Shown: piece by piece, positions 1 to 5,688 of the stretch | Numbering within the stretch: position 1 is the first letter of the stretch | Layout: the number at the start of each line of letters is the position of its first letter | NCBI GenBank assembly: GCA_943913625.1 | Contig: CALTYW010000081.1 | Location: 1 to 10,495 of the forward strand | Source: an uncultured Campylobacter sp. | Lineage (GTDB): Bacteria > Actinomycetota > Actinomycetes > Mycobacteriales > Mycobacteriaceae | Direction of reading: 5' to 3' | Length of the DNA: 10,495 bases | Made by a program: the position numbers and the translations under genes | Notes under the pieces: model-generated | The model's input: only the letters and a program-made list of their open reading frames with translations | The model's database searches: none | Told to the model about the DNA's origin: nothing

Positions 1-587
1 AGGTGCCGCGCCAGCAGCTCGACGCGATGACCGGCAACGGCATGCACCAGGGCGTGGGCCTGAAGATCCAGCCGTACAAGTACACCGACTTCGACGACCT
101 GCTGGAAAGCGCCGCCGACGCGCCCGGCATGTTCGTGGTGCTGGACAACATCACCGATCCGCGCAACTTGGGCGCGGTGATCCGCTCCACCGCGGCGTTC
201 GGCGGCAACGGCGTGATCATCCCGGAGCGCCGCTCCGCGCAGGTGACGGGCGTGGCGTGGCGCACCTCCGCAGGCACGGCGGCGCGGCTGCCGGTCTCGC
301 GCGTAACCAACGTGACGCGCACGGTGGAGAAGTTCAAGGACAACGGCTACGTGGTCGTGGGCTTGGACGCGGGCGGCGAGCACACCCTGGACACCTTCGA
401 CCAGGCGACCGAGCCCGTGGTCATCGTCGTCGGCTCCGAGGGCAAGGGCATCTCGCGGCTCGTGCGCGAGCACTGCGACGTGATCATGAGCGTGCCCATG
501 ACCGACTGGGTGGAGTCGCTGAACGCCTCCGTGGCCGCGGGCGTGGTCTTGAGCGAGTTCGCCCGCCAGCGCCGGATCAAAGGCTAA
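1..587 (+). CDS. rlmB: 23S rRNA 2'-O-ribose methyltransferase, TrmH/RlmB family (5'-truncated)
   Basis: This is the C-terminal part (about 194 residues) of a SpoU/TrmH methyltransferase. The gene enters from before the window, so the GTG at base 3 is an internal codon and not the start. Family members are usually about 250-310 residues. All three SPOUT (knotted methyltransferase) motifs are visible, numbering from base 3: DPRNLGAVIR at 52-61, GSEGKGIS at 144-151 and SLNASVAAGVVLSE at 172-185. They form the trefoil knot that binds S-adenosylmethionine. The stretch before them, containing LDAMTGNGMHQGV, matches the linker between the small RNA-binding domain and the catalytic domain of RlmB-type proteins. 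By family, it methylates a ribose 2'-OH in 23S rRNA in the cytoplasm. The exact nucleotide (G2251 for E. coli RlmB) is inferred. Its last 11 bp overlap the end of the convergent esterase gene, with no terminator between them. A related TrmH tRNA methyltransferase is less likely given the HQGV linker. Confidence 0.88.
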   Translation, partial: VPRQQLDAMTGNGMHQGVGLKIQPYKYTDFDDLLESAADAPGMFVVLDNITDPRNLGAVIRSTAAFGGNGVIIPERRSAQVTGVAWRTSAGTAARLPVSRVTNVTRTVEKFKDNGYVVVGLDAGGEHTLDTFDQATEPVVIVVGSEGKGISRLVREHCDVIMSVPMTDWVESLNASVAAGVVLSEFARQRRIKG

Positions 588-1344
588 AGAAGCCGCTCAC
601 GATCTCCCCGCCGGTCACCTCGTCGGTGCCGGGGCCGATGCGTGGATCCAGGTCCGTGCGGCCCGGCACGAGGTGGCCGAAATCGGTGATGGACCACAGC
701 TGCACCCGCGGCTCGGGTCCCCATGTGTCGATGTGGATCGCGCCGCGTTCCTCCGTCTCGCGCTGCGTGCAGCTGTTGAGCCCGGCGAGGAATTCCGCCG
801 AGCCCATCGCCGAGCGGGTCGTGCCGCGGTTGTTGTTATTGATGCCGGCCTCGCCGCCCTCGTAGGGCACGAGCGGGTCCGCGGTGCCCTGCACGGCCAC
901 GATTGGGGTGGGCTGGTACTTGTCGGTGTCGACCAGCGTGTTGTCCTCCGTCGGCATGGAAGCGCCGAAGAGGGCGGCGCCTGCGAGGAGCCCCGGGGCG
1001 TCAAAAAGCAGGCGCAGCACCATCTGCCCGCCGTTGGAAAAGCCCGCCGCAAACACCTTCGAGGGCCCATGCTTATCGACGATTCCCCGCACAAACCCCA
1101 CGTCATCCACCTGCTTCGTCCGCGCAGCCTCTTGTAAGCCGGTGCGCAGATCGTTGAAGTGGCGCTCGATGCCGTCCGGGTAAATCACCGTGGGTCCCAG
1201 CCCCTCGAAGGTGCGGTTGGTGAAGTTGCGCATCACGTTGCCGGATTGCAGGGAACCGTGGAGGACTAGCAACAGCCGGTCGTCGCCTGGAACCTCGATG
1301 TATTTCCTGGTCAGGCCGTCGTGCTCTATCGTGTGGCGCTCCAT
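577..1344 (-). CDS. Alpha/beta hydrolase, PHB depolymerase / LpqC-type esterase
   Basis: A 255-residue serine hydrolase. The LHGS stretch (28-31) is the oxyanion-hole segment. The nucleophile elbow GFSNGG puts the catalytic Ser at 103. The acid is Asp156 in GTADPLVPY and the base is His224 in DFGHLVPG. The order and spacing fit the esterase family annotated as poly(3-hydroxybutyrate) depolymerase or LpqC. Mycobacterial LpqC is a lipoprotein, but this protein has no signal peptide and is probably cytoplasmic. The substrate is unknown, and PHB itself is not implied because no polyhydroxyalkanoate genes are nearby. A run of four Asn (169-172) sits in a probable surface loop. The ATG lies inside otsB (19-bp overlap), preceded by AAAGGAG 8 bases upstream, so it is probably translated from the otsB transcript. 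Its 3' end overlaps rlmB by 11 bp. The fold and triad are well supported; the natural substrate is not. Confidence 0.82.
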   Translation of the reverse strand: MERHTIEHDGLTRKYIEVPGDDRLLLVLHGSLQSGNVMRNFTNRTFEGLGPTVIYPDGIERHFNDLRTGLQEAARTKQVDDVGFVRGIVDKHGPSKVFAAGFSNGGQMVLRLLFDAPGLLAGAALFGASMPTEDNTLVDTDKYQPTPIVAVQGTADPLVPYEGGEAGINNNNRGTTRSAMGSAEFLAGLNSCTQRETEERGAIHIDTWGPEPRVQLWSITDFGHLVPGRTDLDPRIGPGTDEVTGGEIVSGFFSL

Positions 1345-2036
1345 GCTTCACGCTCCTTTGCAAGTTCGAGAAGGAAAGCGGCCATGGCGTCGACGTCGGG
1401 CACGCGCACGGCGGCGCGGGAGGGCTTGTCGCCGACCTTCACCCCGAGGTCGCCCGGGCCGAGGACGGCCATGGCGGTTTCGTCTGTGTCGTCATCGCCG
1501 GCGAACACCGTGGTTGTGTAGTGCTGTTTGAACGCCGCGAGCCAGGTGCCCTTTGTGATCTCGACTGCGGAGAATTCCACCACGTTGCGGCCCTCGGTGA
1601 CGGGACGCTCTGTGTGGATTGCGAGCGCTTCGGCAAGCATCCGCTGCGCCACATCGGGGTCCTCCACCGGGGCGACGTGCAGCACCCGCTGGTAGGGCTT
1701 GACCTCCACGTACGCAGGCGGGGCGGCGATCGCCCGGAGCCGCGCTTCGACGTCAGCGAGGTAGGCGTTGTCTTCGTCGGTGAGCTGCGGCCCGGGCTCG
1801 GCGCCATGGGAGCCGGCCAGGGTCACGCCCGGCAGGTCGGGGAGGACCTGTCGAAGGCCTTCCAGGTGGCGGCCGGTGAGGACGGCCACCGCCGTGTCCG
1901 GCAGGGCCGCGAGCCTGCGGATAGCGTCCTCTGCTAGCGGGTGCATGGCCACGGCGTAGGGGTCGGGGTCGAGTTCTGCGAGGGTGCCGTCGAAGTCCAG
2001 GCACACCAGAAGAGATTCAGCGTGGGCGGGAGTCAT
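1326..2036 (-). CDS. otsB: Trehalose-6-phosphate phosphatase OtsB
   Basis: A 236-residue HAD-superfamily phosphatase that removes phosphate from trehalose-6-phosphate to release trehalose. This is the second step of the OtsAB route. HAD motif I is DFDGTL (14-19), with nucleophile Asp14 and acid/base Asp16. Motif II is the Thr in VLTGRH (52-57). A Lys in EITKG (159-163) fits motif III. Motif IV is GDDDTDE (180-186), which holds Mg2+. GSHGAE (75-80) and KPYQRVLH (113-120) are typical of the cap and substrate region of the trehalose phosphatases. The length is close to a stand-alone bacterial OtsB. The ATG overlaps the stop of the lipoprotein gene (ATGA, 4 bp), and the 3' end overlaps the esterase start. 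Translational coupling with both neighbours is therefore likely. Trehalose acts here as an osmolyte and, in mycolate-bearing corynebacteria, as the carrier for mycolic acids. Confidence 0.95.
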   Translation of the reverse strand: MTPAHAESLLVCLDFDGTLAELDPDPYAVAMHPLAEDAIRRLAALPDTAVAVLTGRHLEGLRQVLPDLPGVTLAGSHGAEPGPQLTDEDNAYLADVEARLRAIAAPPAYVEVKPYQRVLHVAPVEDPDVAQRMLAEALAIHTERPVTEGRNVVEFSAVEITKGTWLAAFKQHYTTTVFAGDDDTDETAMAVLGPGDLGVKVGDKPSRAAVRVPDVDAMAAFLLELAKEREAWSATR

Positions 2037-2443
2037 AGCAGCATCAAGCGTATCGACGGCGGATCGACCGTGTTATCCCCGGTGAGCATCACCTCGTACT
2101 CGGACAGGTCGCGCCGGGTGAACGTGGCGCCCTGCGTCAGCAGCGGCACCAGCTGTTCGTGGATGTGGCGGGTGCCTCCGGTGCACTCGCCCACGTCCCC
2201 GACGGTGATGGTCTCGAGCGTCACCGTGTCACCGTCTTGCGCGAACTCGCCTGCCACGTCAGCGCAGCCCGTCGAGCCGGTGAAAGCGGTGCCGTCGACT
2301 GCGAAGTTGACCCGGCCCGCTGCGTCCGCCGGCACGTCCCCGGGCAGGTTCGGGTCGGTGTAGACCGCGACCACCTGCCACGTCTGCGTGCTCGCGCACC
2401 CCGCCAACGCTAGCGCAGGCAGCAGGGCGAGCCAGCGCTTCAC
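2033..2443 (-). CDS. META/HslJ-like lipoprotein embedded between otsA and otsB
   Basis: A 136-residue protein that starts with a lipoprotein signal: VKRW, a hydrophobic run, then the lipobox LAGC (13-16), so Cys16 would be lipidated and the protein anchored outside the membrane. I chose the GTG at 2443 because it sits right before the signal peptide, overlaps the otsA stop (GTGA) and follows GGAGG by 4 bases. Upstream in-frame codons in the same reading frame only read through otsA. The mature part opens with TWQVVAVY and has FAVDGTAFTGSTGCADVAGEF followed by an ECT motif and a late hydrophobic strand. That resembles the META (HslJ) fold: an N-terminal Trp, a G-x-x-GC motif and a second Cys. 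The family assignment is my reading of the pattern, not a search result. The function is unknown. Its place between the two trehalose genes, with 4-bp overlaps on both sides, argues for co-translation and perhaps an envelope role tied to trehalose. Confidence 0.78.
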   Translation of the reverse strand: MKRWLALLPALALAGCASTQTWQVVAVYTDPNLPGDVPADAAGRVNFAVDGTAFTGSTGCADVAGEFAQDGDTVTLETITVGDVGECTGGTRHIHEQLVPLLTQGATFTRRDLSEYEVMLTGDNTVDPPSIRLMLL

Positions 2444-3714
2444 AGCGCCTCCAGGAACGACTTCGCCCAAGCGTCCACGTCGTGCTCCATCACCCAGGCG
2501 TGCATGCGGCGCATGCGCTCCGGGTCCGGCTCGGTCGCCTCCATGATCGCGCTCTTGATCGATTCCAGGTCGAAGGGGTTGCAAATGTAGGCCTCGTCCA
2601 GCTCCACCGCCGCGCCCGCGAACTCGGAGAGCACCAGCGCACCGGTGTCCTCGTGCGCGGCCACGTACTCCTTCGCCACCAGGTTCATCCCGTCCTTGAA
2701 CGGGGTGACCAGCATGATGTCCGCCGCGGCGTAGTAGGTGGCCAAGTCCGATTTGGGCACGGTGCGGTGGACGTAGTGCACGATTGGCTTGCCCACCTCG
2801 CCGTACTTGCCGTTGATGCGTGAGACCGCCTCCTCGACTTCCTTGCGGGTCTCGCGGTAGTTGGCGATGCGCTCGCGCGAGGGTGTGGCGATCTGGATGA
2901 AGGAGACGTCGTGAAGCTTGCCCTCTTCAACCAGCTCCTCGATCGCGAGCAGCCGCTGCAGGATGCCCTTCGTGTAATCCAGCCGGTCCACGCCCAAAAG
3001 CAGGTGCTCGGGGTCGCCGACGCGGGAGCGCAGCTCGCTTATCGACGCTTCGTCCACACCCCCAACCCCATCCACATCAATCGAGATCGGGAACGTGCCG
3101 GTGCGGATGTCCTGGGTGAGCAGCCGGAAGTTCTCCTCGTCCGCGTCACGTTGGAAACCGATGAGGTCGCAGCCGGATAAACCGATGAGAATCTCGTCGC
3201 GCCACGGCAACTGCTGGAACAGTGCTGGGGCGGGGAAGGGGATGTGCAGAAAGAAGCCGATTTCCAGGTCCGGGCGCATCGTGCGCAGGATGCCCGGCAC
3301 GAGCTGCAGCTGGTAGTCCTGCACCCACACCGTGGCACCCTCGGCGGCGGTGTCGGCGACGGCCTGAGCGAAGCGCTCGTTGACTTCTGCGTAGCGCTCC
3401 CACCAGGCCTGATCGTACTTCGGGGTGACAATCAGGTCGTGGTAGAGCGGCCACAGCGTGGAGTTGGAAAAGCCTTCGTAGAAGCCCTCGTAATCGTCCT
3501 GGTCGAGGGTGACGGGAACGAGATCGATGCCGTCGAAGGAAAACGGCTCCACGTGCGAATCGATGTCGCCGGGCCACCCCACCCAGCACCCCTCGCGGCG
3601 CTTCAGCACCGGCGCGAGCGCTGCCACGAGCCCGCCGGGGGAAACCTCGTACGAGTCGCCCACCTTGTCCACTGGCAGGCGGTTCGCCACGACGACGAAC
3701 TCGTTGTCCCCCAT
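2440..3714 (-). CDS. otsA: Trehalose-6-phosphate synthase OtsA (short form)
   Basis: A GT20 glycosyltransferase of 424 residues that transfers glucose from UDP-glucose (other NDP-glucoses are used in some relatives) to glucose-6-phosphate, giving trehalose-6-phosphate in the cytoplasm. Motifs in order: VVVANRLPV (7-15), SPGGL (25-29) that contacts the donor, GFSNSTLWPL (81-90), QDYQL (132-136), FFLHIPFPAP (154-163), GVDRLDYTKG (241-250) with the phosphate-binding Arg244 and Lys249, DGMNLVAKE (341-349) and SEFAGAA (363-369). The E. coli, mycobacterial and C. glutamicum enzymes are about 470-500 residues. The difference lies mainly between GFQ (186-188) and FPISID (208-213), where only 19 residues separate motifs that are normally about 40 or more apart. 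All recognisable catalytic residues are present, so I expect activity. The ATG directly follows the stop of the upstream gene, and that gene's last AAGAAGG lysine codons can serve as its ribosome binding site. Confidence 0.95.
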   Translation of the reverse strand: MGDNEFVVVANRLPVDKVGDSYEVSPGGLVAALAPVLKRREGCWVGWPGDIDSHVEPFSFDGIDLVPVTLDQDDYEGFYEGFSNSTLWPLYHDLIVTPKYDQAWWERYAEVNERFAQAVADTAAEGATVWVQDYQLQLVPGILRTMRPDLEIGFFLHIPFPAPALFQQLPWRDEILIGLSGCDLIGFQRDADEENFRLLTQDIRTGTFPISIDVDGVGGVDEASISELRSRVGDPEHLLLGVDRLDYTKGILQRLLAIEELVEEGKLHDVSFIQIATPSRERIANYRETRKEVEEAVSRINGKYGEVGKPIVHYVHRTVPKSDLATYYAAADIMLVTPFKDGMNLVAKEYVAAHEDTGALVLSEFAGAAVELDEAYICNPFDLESIKSAIMEATEPDPERMRRMHAWVMEHDVDAWAKSFLEAL

Positions 3715-4041
3715 TTAGGCCTTCTTCGCGGTCTTTTTCTTCGTGGCCTTCTTAGTCGCCTTCTTCTTGGTGGCTTTCTTCTTCGTCGCCTTCTTCTTCG
3801 TGGCCTTCTTCTTGGTCGCCTTCTTCGGCGCCTCTTCGACCTGCTGCTTTTCCAGGTCCTCCACGTAGCGCTTGTACACGAAGCCTTTCGGGGCAACACC
3901 CAGCATGGACATCAAGGTCACGCCGTCGAGGAAGTCCTCCGCGTAGGTAGCCACAATCCGACGCGCGCCCGACGCGGTCTGCTCCTCCACGGCGTGCGTG
4001 GCTTCGGCGGAAGGGCGGGAATCGGTGATCTTCGGTGGCAC
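3715..4041 (-). CDS. Small protein with lysine-rich (ATKKK)n tail, histone-H1-like
   Basis: A 108-residue protein of unknown function. The first 70 residues form a mixed, probably folded region (RRIVATYAEDFLDGVTLMSM, then a KRYVEDLEK helix). Residues 71-108 are almost only Lys, Ala and Thr: four ATKKK repeats, then ATKK, ATKKK and TAKKA, giving 21 Lys in 38 residues. Such tails are typical of proteins that bind nucleic acid or other polyanions, such as H1-like and HupB-like proteins. Binding here is inferred from composition only. I chose the GTG start because AAAGGA lies 7 bases upstream and no better start follows. The gene sits between thrE and otsA, as does a small hypothetical gene in C. 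glutamicum as I recall, so the N-terminal part is probably a conserved corynebacterial family. Its TAA directly precedes the otsA ATG, which makes the two genes co-expressed. Confidence 0.82.
   Translation of the reverse strand: MPPKITDSRPSAEATHAVEEQTASGARRIVATYAEDFLDGVTLMSMLGVAPKGFVYKRYVEDLEKQQVEEAPKKATKKKATKKKATKKKATKKKATKKATKKKTAKKA
3733..3819 (-). repeat. In-gene tandem repeat, 30-bp unit (three copies, last one 27 bp)
   Basis: Read on the minus strand, the coding repeat is built from 15-bp pentamer codings (Ala-Thr-Lys-Lys-Lys) whose Ala codon alternates GCG, GCC, GCG, GCC, GCG, GCC. This gives a 30-bp higher-order unit at 3790-3819 and 3760-3789, and a third copy at 3733-3759 that lacks one Lys codon. 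Synonymous differences (ACC/ACG/ACT, AAG/AAA) show the copies are not freshly duplicated. The array is a candidate for length variation between strains. Confidence 0.8.
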
Positions 4042-4090
4042 AGCGGTGTCCTTTCAGGCTTGCTTGGGGTAGGGCCCAGTCAGGGCAACG

Positions 4091-4096
4091 ATTCTA
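4091..4096 (-). promoter_or_regulatory. Possible -10 element for the small-protein/ots operon
   Basis: On the minus strand the hexamer TAGAAT (5 of 6 to TATAAT, fits the corynebacterial TANANT) lies in the 59-bp gap after the thrE stop and about 50 bases before the GTG of the small basic protein. No convincing -35 is visible. It would let the ots genes be transcribed apart from thrE, but read-through from thrE is also possible. Confidence 0.35.
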
Positions 4097-4100
4097 CATC

Positions 4101-5561
4101 CTAGCGCCGACGGCGCACTCGGCGGATCTGCTCGCGGAACGCCCGGTACGGGGCGTACAGCTGCGGCGCGCGGATCTTGCGCGCCAACCACTCGCCGAAC
4201 ACCACGCCGCCGGCCAAGGCCAGGCAGGTGCCGATGGCGGTGAAAAGGTTCAAGATGCCCAGCAGGATCTGCTCGTTCATGATCGCGTACAGGCCGCGGT
4301 AGATCCAGGACCCGGGCAAAAACGGGGTGATGCCGGCGACAGCTGTGATCACCGGGTTGATCATGAAACTACGCGAGATCAAACCACCGGCTAGGCCCAC
4401 CACGATGGCGCAGGCGGTGGTGGCCAGCAGGCGCCCTGCGCCCAGCGGTTGCAGCACCACGTAGAAGATCGCGGAACCCACCGCGGCGGTGAGGAAAGAA
4501 AGGTACACCGCCTGGCGCTCCGCGAAGCAGGTCACGGCGAACGACGCCGCCGCCATCGCGCCGCCGATGACGGTGAGGAAAATGCTGTTGTAGGCGGAGC
4601 TGCCGGGCAAAACTTCAATCGGCGGCAGCGGCATCCCCACCAACTCGGAGACCGCCACGCCTGTGCCCACGCCGGCCACGATGCCGCCGGTGTTCAGCAT
4701 CGCGGAGAAGAAGCGGGCGGCGGCGTTGATGGAGGAGCCTGTCACGCCGTCGAGAAGCGATTGCACGAGGGTGAGACCGGCGAGCAGCACGATGATGCCC
4801 GTCGCAATGAGCTGGCTGGGCACGATTGTGTGCCCGATGGACGCGGAGAAGTCGTAGAAGATCGCAGCCGGCACCGTGGCCAAAAAACCGCCGATGACGT
4901 TGTGGAAGAAGCCCGGCAAACCCCCGCGGGAGAGGAGTTTGTTGAAGCCCATGATGAGGAAGGCGGTGAGCCCGCCGATGATCATCATCAGCCAGTCGCC
5001 ACCGAGCAGCATGGCCACGAAGAAGCCCATCACCGTCCAGCCCATCAGGTTGCGGGCGTTGCGGTGCGGGATCGGCATCGTGTCGATGTCGTTGAGGATC
5101 TTCTCCGCCATCTCCGGCGGGGTGGCGCCGGAGCGGATGGAACGGATCAGGCGGTCCACTTCCTGCAGCTTGGCGTAGTTCTCACTGATCATCGTGACCA
5201 CGCGGAACACGTTCACCGGGGTGCGTTGCTTGTCCACGCCGATGATCGTGTTCAGGGTGATCGTGTTCACCACAATGTTGATGTGCACGTAGTGCAGGCC
5301 GTAGGAGGAGCACACCGAGTGCATGTACTTGATCGCGTCGGAGGAGGTCGCGGCGTTCGCGATCAGGATCTCGCCGATGCGGGCGGCGATGTTCATCACC
5401 GCTGCGACCTCCGCCGGATCCGTCAGGTTGACCGGGGCCAGGACCGATGGGGGAGGGGAGGTACGGGCATCGTCGATAGTTGCTACGCGCTGGCGCGACC
5501 CGGTGATCTTCTCCCACAATTCCACACGCGTCAGCGTATCGGTTGGGGGCTTTTCGCGCAC
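4101..5561 (-). CDS. thrE: Threonine/serine exporter ThrE
   Basis: A 486-residue inner-membrane protein of the ThrE family, close in length to the C. glutamicum protein (489), which exports L-threonine and L-serine driven by the membrane potential. The first ~165 residues are a soluble domain that contains NLTDPAEVAAVMNIAARIG (45-63) and EVDRLIRSIRSGATPPEMA (134-152). Both are characteristic of the family and resemble the C. glutamicum sequence as I recall it. About ten hydrophobic segments follow, near residues 173-187, 190-206, 222-236, 252-268, 288-305, 326-345, 352-370, 377-395, 400-415 and 431-455. The Arg-rich C-terminus (RRVRRRR) should stay in the cytoplasm. The start is uncertain: the GTG at 5561 has no clear Shine-Dalgarno, and a GTG at residue 13 (5525) would align better with the C. 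glutamicum N-terminus. The gene is divergent from a tRNA-Thr gene 30 bp away. Confidence 0.93.
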   Translation of the reverse strand: MREKPPTDTLTRVELWEKITGSRQRVATIDDARTSPPPSVLAPVNLTDPAEVAAVMNIAARIGEILIANAATSSDAIKYMHSVCSSYGLHYVHINIVVNTITLNTIIGVDKQRTPVNVFRVVTMISENYAKLQEVDRLIRSIRSGATPPEMAEKILNDIDTMPIPHRNARNLMGWTVMGFFVAMLLGGDWLMMIIGGLTAFLIMGFNKLLSRGGLPGFFHNVIGGFLATVPAAIFYDFSASIGHTIVPSQLIATGIIVLLAGLTLVQSLLDGVTGSSINAAARFFSAMLNTGGIVAGVGTGVAVSELVGMPLPPIEVLPGSSAYNSIFLTVIGGAMAAASFAVTCFAERQAVYLSFLTAAVGSAIFYVVLQPLGAGRLLATTACAIVVGLAGGLISRSFMINPVITAVAGITPFLPGSWIYRGLYAIMNEQILLGILNLFTAIGTCLALAGGVVFGEWLARKIRAPQLYAPYRAFREQIRRVRRRR

Positions 5562-5575
5562 TCAGGGGCGGTGTG

Positions 5576-5581
5576 TATCAT
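5576..5581 (+). promoter_or_regulatory. Probable -10 element of the tRNA-Thr promoter
   Basis: TATCAT (5 of 6 to TATAAT) ends 10 bases before the first tRNA base, so transcription would begin only a few bases upstream of the mature 5' end. The -35 region (near 5553) is poor. The promoter lies in the 30-bp gap to thrE, so the divergent transcription units must share or compete for this space. Confidence 0.45.
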
Positions 5582-5591
5582 TTTGCGCATT

Positions 5592-5667
5592 GCTGGAGTG
5601 GCGCAATCGGTAGCGCAACGGTCTTGTAAACCGTAGGTTGCGAGTTCAAGTCTCGTCTCCAGCTCCA
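5592..5667 (+). tRNA. tRNA-Thr (anticodon UGU)
   Basis: The 76-base sequence folds as a full cloverleaf. The acceptor stem is GCTGGAG/CTCCAGC and the D stem is GCGC/GCGC around a GG-containing loop. The anticodon stem is ACGGT/ACCGT with loop CTTGTAA, which places TGT at 34-36. The variable loop is AGGTT. The T stem is GCGAG/CTCGT (one G-T pair) with loop TTCAAGT. The discriminator is T73 and CCA is encoded in the DNA (5665-5667). UGU reads ACA and probably other ACN threonine codons. The gene stands alone, divergent from thrE and on the same strand as the two-component genes. Confidence 0.97.
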
Positions 5668-5688
5668 CTTCTTTCGGCGGCTGTTGAG

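Noticed and set aside
2033..2584. Longer version of the lipoprotein with 47 extra N-terminal residues
   Set aside because: The extra part reads through otsA in another frame and would bury the signal peptide. The GTG at 2443 has a good ribosome binding site and puts the lipobox at the right distance.
4060..4090. GGGCCC and GCCC/GGGC short inverted repeats between thrE and the lysine-tailed gene, as an attenuator or terminator
   Set aside because: Stems of only 4-6 bp without a T-run; not more than expected at this GC content.
3244..4104. Open frame of 286 codons on the plus strand with Leu-Arg-rich end
   Set aside because: It is antisense to otsA and the lysine-tailed gene. The Leu/Arg repeats are only the complement of the Lys codons.
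4449..5636. Open frame of 395 codons on the plus strand, His/Gly/Arg-rich
   Set aside because: It is antisense to thrE and crosses into the tRNA. Its composition is the usual shadow of a GC-rich gene and it shows no domain, while thrE is clearly recognised.
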